A DNA stretch of 64,000 bases from Lucinisca nassula (taxonomy: Eukaryota > Mollusca > Bivalvia > Lucinida > Lucinidae): the NCBI GenBank assembly GCA_963580285.1, contig OY757013.1, positions 152,075,900 through 152,139,899 on the forward strand. The letters run 5' to 3'. Both the position numbers and the translations under genes were made by a program. Shown here in pieces: positions 20,949-31,422 of the stretch. The stretch's first letter is position 1; every line of letters starts with the position of its first letter. The notes under the pieces were generated by a model. The model ran no database searches. It was given only the letters and a program-made list of their open reading frames with translations, and was not told the origin of the DNA.

Positions 20949-22283
20949 CGAGGACTGTTCAAGTATGAATGCAAGTAGAACGTTTTCTCATGCACTAATG
21001 CGAAAATCACCTGGAAATAAATATCACAGCGTAGAAAAACATTTTACCTATACATTGATACCAAACCTGTTAAAATCCGTGCACTTCAGCCATGTATATC
21101 GTTCGATAAACACTGTCTACTCTTGTATACTAATACAAAACATGGTTGGAAGAAGGTCAGAGTACGCCGTTGAAATACGGTCCTATATTAAGAATCGTTG
21201 TATTCTTGGTATACGGTGCAAAGACATTTTTGATGAAATATGTTCGGTTTATGGGCATAATGAAATGTCTTTTTCGACAGTTTTTCGTTGGTGTAAGAAA
21301 TTCAGCTATGGGCTAGGCTCAACAGAAGATGCACCACATGATCGTCGGCCGAAAAGAGCAACATCTGCCAAGATGGTTGCTAGAGTGAAAGAAATAGTTG
21401 CTACCGATGCACGATACACCACTAGGCAAATAGCTAGTATGGTTGGCATCTCATTAGGAGCAGCTCATACAATTCTGAAACGGCATTCGAAAATGAGAAA
21501 GATCTGTCTGTGCTAGATGGATTCCCCATCTGTTGACAGATGAGCAGAAAAAGACACGCGTTCAGTGCGCCAAGAAGTTCTTAAAAAGTTTCCAAATTAC
21601 AATGCACGATCTTTCGCTAATGTCGTCACAGGTGACGAGACATGGGCTCACTTTTTTGAGCCCAAAATGAACAAAATATGGGCAACAACGTATTGCAAAA
21701 GACCCTGCATTGCAAAGCGGACCATGAGCGTCAAGAAGGTAATGTATGCCATATTCTTTTCAAATCAGGGTCCTGCTATTCAGGTTGCTGTGCCTAAAGG
21801 CAAATTTGTAAATGCGAAGTTTTACAAGAATAAAGTTCTTCGAAAATTGAAGAAATATTTCAAGGAACGAAGACCCGCAACTTGTTTGGCCAATGTCAGA
21901 TTGCTACATGACAATGCGTCATCGCACAAGGCGTTCATTGTGCAAGACTATCTGAAGCAGGAAAAGGTTGTTGAACTCCATCACCCCCTGTATTCCCCTG
22001 ACCTTGCCCCGTGTGACTTTTTTTTTTTGTTCCCGCGGCTGAAAAAATACCTTTCCTGTCGAAATATGTACAGCGCAAACACCTCGGTTCTGCAATATTC
22101 CAGTGCCTTCATAGTATACCTCGAAAAGACTACCAAAATGCATTCAATGATTGGATCAGAAGACTGAAAGTTTGTATATCTGTTAAAGGGGAATACTTGA
22201 GGGGACAAAATAAATTTTTCATCGAAATCTATCACGGAATCATTTTTATATGCTTAGTTGCATTCATATTTGAACAGTCCTCG
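20949..22283 (+). mobile_element. Mariner-type (Tc1/mariner) transposon, complete but inactive
   Basis: It is 1335 bp long. The left end CGAGGACTGTTCAAGTATGA and right end TCATATTTGAACAGTCCTCG are inverted repeats (about 26 of 28 bases match). They are flanked by TA at 20947-20948 and 22284-22285, the expected target duplication. Length, ends and transposase fit the mariner family. Both ends are intact, so the copy could be moved in trans, but its own gene is broken. Confidence 0.95.
21142..22195 (+). pseudogene. Mariner transposase pseudogene (D,D34D), at least three frameshifts
   Basis: The start is chosen at ATG 21142 (MVGRRSEYAVEIRSYI). The first frame holds the paired helix-turn-helix DNA-binding region, including STVFRWCKKF and the IASMVGISLGAAHTIL helix, and stops at 21514-21516. 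The frame shifts near 21500 into RWIPHLLTDEQKK, again at the A-run near 21580 into KKFPNYNARSFANVV, and once more near 22085 into the C-terminal part (about 22087-22195). The catalytic residues remain: TGDETW (first Asp), LLHDNASSH (second Asp) and SPDLAPCDFF (third Asp). There are 34 residues between the last two, the mariner signature. The T-run at 22018-22030 adds one extra Phe codon in frame. In life it would cut and paste the element at TA sites. The breaks mean no functional enzyme can be made from this copy. Confidence 0.93.
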
Positions 22284-22426
22284 TACCAGTTTTCAACAGG
22301 TCCCCCTTACCTGTTTTATCAGAATTTTGTGTTACCTGTTTTATCACAATTTTGTGCATACTATCACCCCATGTTAACAACTACTGGTGATACAACTCGT
22401 AATATCGGTAGCTACACAAGCTATCG

Positions 22427-25400
22427 TTTTTAGCTCACCTGTCACGTAGTGACAATGTGAGCTTTTGGGATCACTTTTTGTCCGTCGTATGTCGTGCGTC
22501 CGTGCGTGCGTGCGTCCGTCAGTAAACTTTTCTTGTGAACACACTAGAGGTCACAGTTTTGGGCCAATCATCATCAAACGTGGTCAGAATTATAATCATG
22601 ACAATATCTCGGTCAAGTTCGAATATGGGTCATGACAGGTCAAAATGTAGGTCAGTAGGTCAAATCAAAGAAAAAAAACCTTGTCAACACTCTAGAGGCC
22701 AAAGATTTGGGCCGATCGCCATCAAACTTGCTCAGAATGATCATCTTGACAATAACTCGGTCAAGTTTGAATATGGGTTATGCCGGGTCAAAAAGTAGGT
22801 CAGTAGGTCAAATCATAGAAAAACCTTGTGGACACTCTAGGGGCCACAGTTTTGGTCCGATCGTCATCAATCTTGCTCAGAATGATCGTCTTGACAATAT
22901 CTGGGACAAGTTCGAATATGGGACATGTCGGGCCACAAAGTAGGTCAGTAGGTCAAATCGTAGAAAAACTTTGTGAATACACTAGAGGCCACAGTTTTGG
23001 TCCGATAATCATCAAACTTGCTCAGAATGATTATCTTGACAATATCTCTGTCAAGTTCGAGTATGAGTCATGTCGGGTCAAAAAGTAGGTCAGTATGTAA
23101 AATCAGAGAAAAACCTTGTGAACACACTAGAGGCTACGGTTTTGGTCCGATCATCATCAAGCTTGCCCAGAATGATCATCATGACAATATCTCAGTCAAC
23201 TTCGAATATGGGTGTTGTCGGGCCAAAAAGTAGGTCAGTAGGTCAAATCATAGAAAAACCTTCTGAACATACTAGAGGCCACAGGTTTGGTCCAATCATC
23301 ATCAAACTTGCTCAGAATGAGCAGCTTGAAAATATCTTGGTCACATTCGAATAATGGTCATGTCGGGTCACAATGTAGGTTGGTAGGTCAAATCATAGAA
23401 AAACCTTGTGAATACACTAGAGGCCACAGTTTTTTGTCCAATCATCATCAAACTTGCCCAGAATGATCATCTTGACAACGTCTCAGTCAAGTTCGAATAT
23501 GGGTCATGTTGGGTCAAACAGTAGGTCAGTAGGTCAAATCAGAGAAAAACCTTCTGAACACACTAGAGGCCACAGTTTAGGTTCGATCATCATAAAACTT
23601 GCCCAGAATGATCATCTTTGTTTGTTTGTTTGATTTGAGTTTTAACGTCCCCGTCAACACTGTAAAGGTCATTTTGGAGACGTTGCTTCCAATTTTGTGG
23701 GACTTTTACCCGACATTGAGATGAAATGACATCTCAAGCCCTGTCGCCCAATGAAACCAATAGGGTTTATTAGCATGGACGGTCCGCCTCGAACCGCGGT
23801 TCCTGGACAGGCTTAGATCCTCTAAGCGGTTTACCAGTACTAGTGTGCAGGCCGGATTCAGCTCTGCGTGGAAGCATCATGCAGCCCACATATTTCTTCA
23901 AGCTCGAATGATCATCTTGACAATATCTCGGTCAAGTTCGAATACGGGTCATGTCGGGTCATAAAGTAGACCAGTAGGTCAAACCATAGAAAAACCTTTT
24001 GAACACACTAGAGGCCACAGGTTTGGTCCAATCATCATCAAACTTACTCAGAAGGAGCATCTTGATAATATTTTGGTCACGTTCGAATATGGGTCATGCC
24101 GGGTAACAATGTAGGTTGGTAGGCCAAATCATAGAAAAACCTTGTGAACACACTAGAGGCCACAGTTTTGGTCCGATCATCACCAAACTTGCTCAGAATG
24201 ATAGTCTTGACAATATCTCGGTCAAGTTCGAATATGAGTCATGTCGGTCAAAAAGTAGGTCAGTAGGTCAAATCATAGAAAAACCTTCTGAACAAACTGG
24301 AGGTCACAGTTTAGGTTTGATCATCATAAAACTGGCCCAGAATGATCATCTTGACAATATCTCGGTCAAGTTCGAATACGGGTCATGTCGGGTCATAAAG
24401 TAGGTCAGTAGGTCAAATCATAGAAAAACCTTGTGAACACACTAGAGGTCACAGTTTTGGTCCGATCATCATCGAACTTGCCCAGAATGATCATCTTGAC
24501 AATATCTCAGTAAAGTTCGAATATGGGTCATGTCTGGTCAAAAAGTAGGTCAGTAGGTCAAATCATAGAAAAACCCTCTGAACACACTTGAGGCCACAGT
24601 TTTGGTCCGATCATCATCAAACTTGCTCAAAATGATCATTTGACCATATCTCGGTTAATTTCGAATATGGGTCAAGTCTGGTCAATAACTAGGTCTGTAA
24701 GTCAGATTGTTGAAAAACCTTGTGAACACACAAGAGGTCCCAGTTTTGGTCCGATCATCATCAAACTTGCTCAGAATTATCATCTTGACAATATCTGGGT
24801 CAAGTTCGAATATGGGTCATGTCGGGTCAAAAAGTAGGCCAGCAGGTCAAATCATAGAAAAACATTGTGAACACACTAGAGGCCACAGTTTTGGTCCGAT
24901 CATCATCGAACTTGCCCAGAATGATCATCTTGACAATATTTCAGTCAAGTTCGAATATGGGTCATGTCTGGTCAAAAAGTAGATCAGTAGGTCAAATCAT
25001 AGAAAAACCCTCTGAACACACTTGAGGCCACAGTTTTGGTCCGATCATCATCAAACTTGCTCAAAATGATCATTTGACCATGTCTCGGTTAATTTCGAAT
25101 ATGGGTTATGTCTGGTCAATAAGAAGGTCAGTAGGTCAGATTGTTGAAAAACCTTGTGAACACACTAGAGGTCCCAGTTTTGGTCCGATCATCATCAAAC
25201 TTGCTCAGAATTATCATCTTGACAATATCTGGGTCAAGTTTGAATATGGGTCATGTCGGGTCAAAAAGTAGGCCAGCAGGTCAAATCATAGAAAAACGTT
25301 TTAAACACTCTAAGAGGCCACAGTTTTAGTCAAATCACCATTAAACTTGCTCAGAATGATCATCTGGACAATATCTCAGTTGAGTTCGAATATGGGTCAT

Positions 25401-25880
25401 GTCAAATCAAAAAGTAGATCGGTAGGTTAATTTGTCATAACTATTGAACCGTTTGAGATAGAGTCTTTATATTTGGCATATAAGTTCCTTGTGACAAGGG
25501 CTTCCCACTCATATAAAGATTTGACATGTTACCTTGACCTGTGACCTACTTTATCATAACTTTTGAACCATATGAGATAGAGCCTTCATATTTGGCATGT
25601 ATGTTCCTTGTGACAAGGTTTTCTCAACCATTCAAAACTTTTGACCCATGACCTTGACCTTTGACCTACTTTGTCATAACTTTTGAAGCATTTGAGATAC
25701 AGCCTTCATATTTGGCATGTAGGTTCCTTGCGACAAGGGCTTCTATTCATACATAAAATGACCTTAAACCTTTTTCCTTGACATTTGACCTATTTTATTT
25801 TAACTTTTGAACCATGTTGTGTAGATGACCCTCTAGGAAAATAGCATAAACGATTAACAAATGGTCACAAGAGCTAAAAA
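22427..25880. mobile_element. 3.4 kb AGCTCAC-type element made of 144-bp and 120-bp tandem units
   Basis: The left end is TTTTTAGCTCACCTGTCACG with a short hairpin (CACCTGTCACGTAGTGACAA). The right end is TGGTCACAAGAGCTAAAAA, so the outermost TTTTTAGCTC and GAGCTAAAAA are inverted. After a CGTCCGTGCGTGCG stretch come about eighteen units of 144 bp (about 22540-25400), with ACACTAGAGGCCACAG, TGGTCCGATCATCATC, CTTGACAATATCTCGG and AAAAAGTAGGTCAGTAGG. Four units of about 120 bp follow (25440-25860), with TTGAACCATTTGAGATAGAG and TTCATATTTGGCATGTA. The period 144 is divisible by three, which explains serial open frames of 60-95 codons. I do not regard them as genes. I recall similar repeats from other bivalves. 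Confidence 0.8.
23619..23905 (-). mobile_element. SINE family S inserted in the 144-bp array, 13-bp target duplication
   Basis: A nearly full copy (minus strand) is flanked by GAATGATCATCTT at 23606-23618 and again at 23906-23918. The array unit continues unbroken on either side. This proves retroposition of family S and dates it after the array formed. Confidence 0.93.
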
Positions 25881-25924
25881 TAGAAAAACATTGTAAGATT
25901 GCTTCAAATGCGAACTCCTTCTAA

Positions 25925-26200
25925 ACCCTTGGGCCAATTGGATTTAAAACTTCACCGGAATGTTGCCTAGGTGACTCCCTACCAAAATAGTTAAAACTTT
26001 TCCAGTTCCTCCTGGTGGGTAACAGTAGGTGGATCCCAAGACGTACTTGCATATTCCAGGACTGGGCGAACGCCATTTCTTTTACATCTTGTGGGCATGC
26101 TGACGGATTCTGTCTCAAGAAGACAAGGGTCCTATTTGCCTTAGTACAAACATTACTAATCTTAAATCATTCGTGATTGTCACACCAAGGTATTTAATGA
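25925..26200 (-). pseudogene. LINE reverse-transcriptase fragment (C-terminal part), frameshifted
   Basis: Reading the minus strand gives IKYLGVTITNDLR (near 26195-26155). After a frame change come ISNVCTKANRTLVFLRQN and SACPQDVKEMAF, and after another shift VRPVLEYASTSWDP and HQEELEK (to about 25990). This order of KYLGV, ANRTLGFLRRN, VRPVLEYAS.WDP and EK is characteristic of the region after the RT domain in many non-LTR retrotransposons. The fragment has no endonuclease or RT core and at least two frameshifts. The exact clade cannot be set from this piece. Confidence 0.75.
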
Positions 26201-26317
26201 GCATTAGCAGAATCGGTTCAGGTTTAAGGAAATTATGGCTGCCGAATTAAGTATCCACAACCCCACCCCCACACACACTCTTAAGAACGAGTATTGAATA
26301 AATCTCAGCATGCTCAA

Positions 26318-27428
26318 GTTTAAAAAGTACAATAAAAACCGTGTTCTGGCCGAGCTCACTGAAGTGTACAATGAAACCTGTGTTCTTGCGACATTTTTTA
26401 AAGCATACAATGGAAGCTGTTTTCTGGCCAAGCTTCATAAAGCATACAGTGAAAACTGTGCTATGGCTAAGCTTTCTTTAGCGTGCATTGAAAGCTGTGT
26501 TCTGGCCAAGCTTTCTTAAGCTTACAGTGAAAGCCGAGTTCTGGCTAAACTCCCTAAAGCGTACAATGAAAGTTGCGTTCTGACCAAGTGAAAACTGTTT
26601 TGGACAAACTTCTTAAAGCGTACAGTGAAAGTTGTGTTCTTGCCAAGCTTCATTAAGCCTACAGTGAAAACTGCGTAAATCTGGCCAAGGTTCATAAAGA
26701 GTACAGTAAAAGCTGTGTTCTGGCTCAGCTTACTGAAGCTCACAATGAAACCCTATGTTCTGGCCACATTTTCAAAAGCATACAGTCAAAGCTGTGTTCG
26801 AGCCAAGCTTCTCAATGACTACAGTAAAAACTGTCCTGACCACGCTTCCTAATGTGTACAGTGAAAGTTGAGTTCCTGCCAAGCTTTCTTAAGCATGCAG
26901 AGAAAGCCGAGGTCTGGCCAAGCTCCCTAAAGCATACAATAAAAGCTGCGTTCTGATCAAGCTTTTTAAAGCCTACAATGAAAGCTGTGTTCTGACCATG
27001 CTTCTGAAAGCATGCAGTAAAAACTGTGTCCGGGCCAAGCTTCCCTAAAGTGTACGATGAAAGCTGAGTTATTGTCAAGCTTTCTTAAGCATACAGTGAA
27101 AGCTCTCTTCTGGCCAAGTTTCTTAAAACGTACAGCGAAAGCTGTGTTCTGGCCAAGCTTCCTAAAGTGTACAAGAAACTGTGTTTTGGCCACCAAACTC
27201 TCTAAGCTGTGTTCTGGTCAAGCTTCTTAAAGCATACATTGAAAACTGTGTTCCGGTCAAGCTTCCAAAAGTGTACAATGGAGGCAGTGTTTTGGCCAAG
27301 CTTCCCAAAGCGTACAATGAAAGCTGTGTTCTGGCTAATTTTGTAAAGCATACTGTAAAAACTGCGTTTTGGCGAAGCTTTCAAAATATACAGTGAAAGC
27401 TTTGTTCTGGCAAAATTTTCTAACAAAT
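26318..27428. repeat. 39-bp satellite, array 2 (about 28 units)
   Basis: The same unit and same strand as array 1 (AAGCTGTGTTCTGGCCAAGC). Units are moderately diverged, with one-base indels that break the 13-residue open frames on the minus strand into pieces. Confidence 0.92.
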
Positions 27429-27517
27429 AGGATCCTAAGTGAAATACATGTACTTGATCTGTATACCATAATTGATGTAAATGTAAGATAAATAATGTGA
27501 TTTGCAACATGAAAAAT

Positions 27518-27975
27518 ACAGTAAAATTCAGCTGTTAAGGGGAATGGGAACACCTTGCAGATTTTTCCGCCATTTTTCAAAGGGAGACAACTTTCTGGAC
27601 TTCCTGTTCGCTTTTCTAGAAATCCTGTCCCGCTGAAAAAGGGGTCTCTTAAAGGACAGAATTTGCTCCTCAGGAGCAAATTGAATTTGCTCTTCAGGAG
27701 CAAATTCTTTCCTTTAAGAGTTGACCCCTATTGACATGGGAGACAAAAATACTTTTGGAGGAGTTGCCTCCCCTGAATGTGTTCCCATTTCCCTAAATAA
27801 GACCACCTAAAATTAGACTAAATCTGCTTTTAAAAACTTATTCAGAAGGTTTCAGTTATTATTTATTTTTTTTTTTTTCTACACCCAGTGTCTCCTAATA
27901 AGAGAACATCTTTGGGACTGTTCAAAAGTGGTCTTGAACAAACAAAGGTGGTCTTATTATTGGAATTTTACTGTA
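27518..27975. mobile_element. MITE family H (TACAGTAAAATTC ends) containing MITE G
   Basis: The left end TACAGTAAAATTCAGCTG and right end ATTGGAATTTTACTGTA are inverted. The long side carries AAAATTAGACTAAATCTGC, TACACCCAGTGTCTCC, and CTTTGGGACTGTTCAAAAGT. It is split at a TTAA near its left end by MITE G (27538-27793). Confidence 0.75.
27538..27793 (+). mobile_element. MITE family G nested in MITE H
   Basis: It begins TTAAGGGGAATGGGAACACC and ends GTTCCCATTTCCCTAAA. The AAGGAAAGAATTTGCTCC hairpin is partly duplicated (AGGAGCAAATT occurs twice). The host MITE continues with TAAGACCACCTAAAATTAG. Confidence 0.75.
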
Positions 27976-28078
27976 ATATGTATCGTTGATAAGGTACAAT
28001 TTCAAGCACAGCCAAACTTTAATTGAGACTAACATGCCTTGCTTAACTTATTTTGCCTAATGTCCTTGCCATGGTTTG

Positions 28079-28387
28079 TGTTTGTTTGATTTGAGGTTTA
28101 ACGTCCCCGTCAACACTGTAAAGGTCATTTTGGAGACGTTGCTTCCAATTTTGTGGGACTTTTACGCGACATTGAGATGAAATGACATCTCAAGCCCTGT
28201 CGCCCAATGAAACCAATAGGGTTTATTAGCATGGACGGTCCGCCTCGCACCGCGGTTCCTGGACAGGCTTAGATCCTCTAAGCGGTTTACCAGTACTAGT
28301 GTGCGGGCCGGATTCAGCTCTGGAAGCATCATGCAGCCCATATATTTCTTCAAACCCATATGGGCGGGGGCCACCCTTGCCTTGGTA
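28079..28387 (-). mobile_element. SINE family S with an 18-bp flanking duplication
   Basis: The tail (GATTTGAGGTTTAACGTCC) is on the left and the head on the right. TAATGTCCTTGCCATGGT lies on both sides (28058-28075 and about 28386-28403), fitting a target duplication. The head region lacks the CTGCGTGG stretch present in other copies. Confidence 0.85.
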
Positions 28388-28890
28388 ATGTCCTTGCCAT
28401 GGTATAGTTCATACCTCTAAACTTCCTGCTGCAGTATTCGAGGTGCAGCTAGATCAGTATTAGCAAATTATTATTTGATCGATTGTTTATCAATCGACCC
28501 AAAGTTATAAAACGCAGTGAGCTTTTCAATGCTGAAGTCCACGTGACTATCACTGACTTGTAACGGTTATTTATAGAAAATACGCAGCTTATTCTTATCT
28601 GGACTGGAAACATGGGTAGGGCGATCACTGACTTGTCGGAAAATTAGGTAACGGTTATTTAAGAAATAGCTGCACACCAGTGTCCATTTCATAATAAAAA
28701 ATAATAATAATAAAAAAAAAAAATGATGAAACGAGCTTTTGGCGTGTTTCCTAATTCTCATATGAAATGGTCATGGGTAATAAATTCGAGGCTCCTCGTA
28801 ATGTCCATATGAAATATATTTTTGTGTATATTATGTGTACTCATTAGAATCGCGTTACTGGTGCGATACATATACTTTTTCAAGATAAAT

Positions 28891-29364
28891 AACACAGCGC
28901 GCCTATATAGGCAATGGAAAATAACTGTGTTTTATTCTACAACAAATCACAGCTCGGAAGAGCGTGACGAGTGACGTCATTAAAATTCCCAATTTATGAC
29001 GTCACTAGTCGAATTACTTGACGTTAGACGGTGTAACGTCATTTTCTCCCATCGAAAACGCAAGAAAAGGATATAAATGCATGTGTTTCAGTCGATAATT
29101 TTAGCGGGATTTCTTCTAACAATGGCGAAAGGTTGTGAGATTTTGAGGGAAACAACAACATTATTGCCGATTTTCAGCGTGTTAGAATCGAAATAGACCA
29201 GCTGTAGTCTGTAAATTGCTGAGTAATAAATCACAGTTTGTCGGTCAGTTGTAAGTAGGCAAATCATGCGCGCTAGGCGCTTGTGATTTTATCTACTTTA
29301 CAACTGGCCTCCAAACTGTGATTTATTACTCAACAAATCACAGTTAGAGCTGATCTATTTCTTA
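28891..29364 (+). mobile_element. 474-bp repeat with CRE, TATA, mini-ORF and terminal hairpin, copy 1
   Basis: Starts AACACAGCGCGCCTATATAG. It holds two perfect TGACGTCA cAMP-response-type motifs (28972-28979 and 28997-29004), further half sites, a TATAAAT at 29072-29078, and a 24-codon frame at 29122-29196 (MAKGCEILRETTTLLPIFSV...). AATAAA follows at 29225-29230 inside a terminal hairpin of about 110 bp (GAGTAATAAATCACAGTTTG and its complement, 29221-29334). A second copy at 30528 is about 95 per cent identical by eye. Whether it is transcribed is unknown. Confidence 0.75.
29122..29196 (+). CDS. 24-codon open frame inside the 474-bp repeat (uncertain)
   Basis: ATG at 29122, TAG at 29194-29196. 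The peptide begins MAKGCEILRETTTLLPIFSV and ends LESK. The frame is also open in the second copy (30760-30834), with two amino-acid changes (G to S and R to K). A TATA-like TATAAAT sits 44-50 bases upstream of the ATG. No family is recognised. It may be chance or the remnant of a longer gene whose first exon was captured. Confidence 0.25.
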   Translation: MAKGCEILRETTTLLPIFSVLESK

Positions 29365-29416
29365 AGCAAAAATGCTCTTACTTATCCCTAGATATTTGAT
29401 ATCAGGTTAACAATGC

Positions 29417-29465
29417 GATGCCAGACTTGCTAGTTTCGGTCATTTAAGCCTCATCAGTGACCCTC
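29417..29465 (-). ncRNA. Degenerate hammerhead-ribozyme-like motif
   Basis: On the minus strand: GGGTCA, CTGATGA, GGCTTAAATGACC, GAAA, CTAGCAAGTC, TGGCATC. The two conserved cores (CTGATGA and GAAA) and a short stem III with a GTC cleavage triplet are present. Stem II has mismatches and stem I is weak, so activity is doubtful. The 5' part is the same text as in the better motifs at 36050 and 36435. Confidence 0.45.
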
Positions 29466-29496
29466 AAATATTTTAAAAATTCCACAATTGCTCTGG

Positions 29497-29668
29497 CAAA
29501 GCGGTGCGAGTTGGGCCGTCCGTGCTTATAAACCCAGCTGATTTCATTAGGCGACAGGGCTTGAGATGTCATTTCATATCAATGTCGGGTAAAAGTCCCA
29601 CAAAATTGGAAGCAACGTCTCCAAAATGACATAGACAGCGTTGACGGGGACGTTAAACCACAAATCAC
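29497..29668 (+). mobile_element. SINE family S, 5'-truncated
   Basis: Begins GGCAAAGCGGTGCGAGTTGG and ends GGGACGTTAAACCACAAATC. It lacks the first half of the element. Confidence 0.8.
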
Positions 29669-29715
29669 ATATGACGGAATGCACTATTACACGGGTGTGT
29701 TCGGAACAACCGTAG

Positions 29716-29929
29716 TTAGCCCTTTTTGTACAAAATGGAATCTTCCACCTTATATATAGCAGGAGTCCATTTCAAAATTTAGGGGTGTCAGGTTGTGTTT
29801 TCATCAAAATTTATTTGGAAAATGACTGAACTTTTCGCAAACAGTGGAGGCCCTGATCAGACACCGCGGTCTGCGGCGTCTGCTCTGGGCCTGCACTGTT
29901 TGCCAGGGTACCGGTACTAAATGGGTTAA
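29716..29929 (-). mobile_element. MITE family B abutting MITE A with a shared TTAA
   Basis: Left end TTAGCCCTTTTTGTACAAAA, right end GGTACTAAATGGGTTAA. The hairpin GATCAGACACCGCGGTCTGC GGCGTCTG is present. The terminal TTAA (29926-29929) is also the first TTAA of the next element. Confidence 0.78.
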
Positions 29930-30138
29930 CCCTTGTCCTGCTGAGCCCGAATATGCCTTATCTTTGAAACAATGTAGATTCAGATCAGATGGCTTCTGGC
30001 GAAGCCATCTGATCAGGATCTACATTGTTTGCCATTCAGATTATGAATTTGTTGCAATAATTTGCATCAAGTAATCTGATTGGTTGATAATCGGTAGTGG
30101 GTGTGGCATATATAAATATTCAGTAGGACAAGGGTTAA
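29926..30138 (+). mobile_element. MITE family A, CCTGCTGAGCCC subfamily
   Basis: TTAACCCTTGTCCTGCTGAG to CAGTAGGACAAGGGTTAA, with a complete hairpin GATGGCTTCTGGCGAAGCCA TC. It starts exactly where the family B element ends. Confidence 0.82.
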
Positions 30139-30184
30139 GAGCTATCAGTATTCGAGTATTCGGGTTCCGATGTCGTTCATACTC

Positions 30185-30475
30185 GACAACACACCCGTGA
30201 GACACAGTGCATTCTACCTTATCACCAAAATTGTTTTTTTTTTTCTAATTAAATTTATATATTTCTGTAATTGATACTTCAAACATATGTTGTGGGTGCT
30301 CGTTAGAACCGCCTCATGAGACGGTTCTAAGGAGCACCCACGACCTATGTCTTGGAGCAGAAATAAGAAAAGCAACGTATACCTCTGTATGAAAAACAGA
30401 AGTGAAGGCAAACCCTGTCCTTCTCTTTATAAAGTTGGGTTTAGAGGGATGATCATTATACAGATTACGTAATGA
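30185..30475. mobile_element. MITE family E, long copy
   Basis: ACACACCCGTGAGACACAGT on the left, then the hairpin ACATATGTTGTGGGTGCTCG...CACCCACGACCTATGT at 30285-30350, and GAAATAAGAAAAGC and TTATAAAGTTGGGTTTAGAG to the right. Confidence 0.72.
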
Positions 30476-30527
30476 TTTCAAAGAATGTTAAGTGTTGAAC
30501 GGCCTTTAAATTCAAAACAAATATTCT

Positions 30528-31002
30528 AACACAGCGCGCCTATATAGGCAATGGAAAATAACTGTGTTTTATTCTGCAACAAATCACAGCTCGGAAGAGC
30601 GTGACGTGTGACGTCATTAAAAACTGCAAATGTATGACGTCACTAGTCGATTTACTTGACGTTAGTCGGTGTAACGTCATTTTCTCGCATCGAGAACGTT
30701 AGAAAAGGATGTAAATGCATGTGTTTCAGTCGATAATTTTAGCGGGATTTCTTCTAACAATGGCGAAAAGTTGTGAGATTTTGAAGGAAACAACAACATT
30801 ATTGCCGATTTTCAGCGTGTTAGAATCGAAATAGATCAGCTCTAGTCTGTGATGTGTTGAGTAATAAAACACAGTTTGTCGGTCAGTTGTAAGTGGACAA
30901 ATCACGCGCGCTACGCGCTTGTGATTTGATCTACTTTACAACTGACCTCCAAACTGTGATTTATTACTCAACAAATCACAGTTAGAGCTGATCTATTTCT
31001 TA
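30528..31002 (+). mobile_element. 475-bp repeat with CRE, mini-ORF and terminal hairpin, copy 2
   Basis: A direct copy of 28891-29364. TGACGTCA occurs at 30609-30616 and 30635-30642, the 24-codon frame at 30760-30834 (MAKSCEILKETTTLLPIFSV...), and AATAAA at 30863-30868 inside the terminal hairpin. The TATA is changed to GGATGTAAAT. Both copies end in GAGCTGATCTATTTCTTAA. Confidence 0.75.
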
Positions 31003-31087
31003 AATAAAACACACCTTCATTTTTTTTAGATAAAGCTGTTTTTGTCCTTCATTTCATTTACAGTCCGATGGAGCGAATTCTGTTCCT

Positions 31088-31350
31088 GAGAACAAATTAT
31101 TTCCTCTAAGAATAGCCTTTCATTTTGTAGTTTTCTACTAATAGGCGTTATATGTTTTTGAGTAACTAAACACAGAAACTCTTCAGCACTGATGTCCACG
31201 TGACTAAATCTGAGAACAAATTCTTTCCTCTAAGAATAGCCTTTCTTTTCTAGTTTTCTACAAATAGGCGTAATATGTTTTTGCTCGATTGTTTGTCAAT
31301 CGACCCAAAGTTACAGAACACATAAACTCTTCAGGACTGATGTCCACGTG
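31088..31350. repeat. Direct repeat of about 125 bp
   Basis: GAGAACAAATT.TTTCCTCTAA GAATAGCC, TAGTTTTCTAC.AATAGGCG, and CTTCAG.ACTGATGTCCACGT occur twice in order (from about 31088 and about 31211). The second unit adds CGATTGTTTGTCAATCGACC, which is also seen at 28478-28500. It is non-coding. Confidence 0.65.
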
Positions 31351-31422
31351 ACTATCACTAATGTGTAGTAACAGTCAGTCATAAAAAAACAACGGTGCTA
31401 TTCTTATCAATGTGATGCCAGA

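Noticed and set aside
22535..25329. Serial 60-95-codon frames as a multigene family
   Set aside because: The 144-bp unit is a multiple of three, which creates overlapping open frames. Unit changes do not favour synonymous sites by eye.
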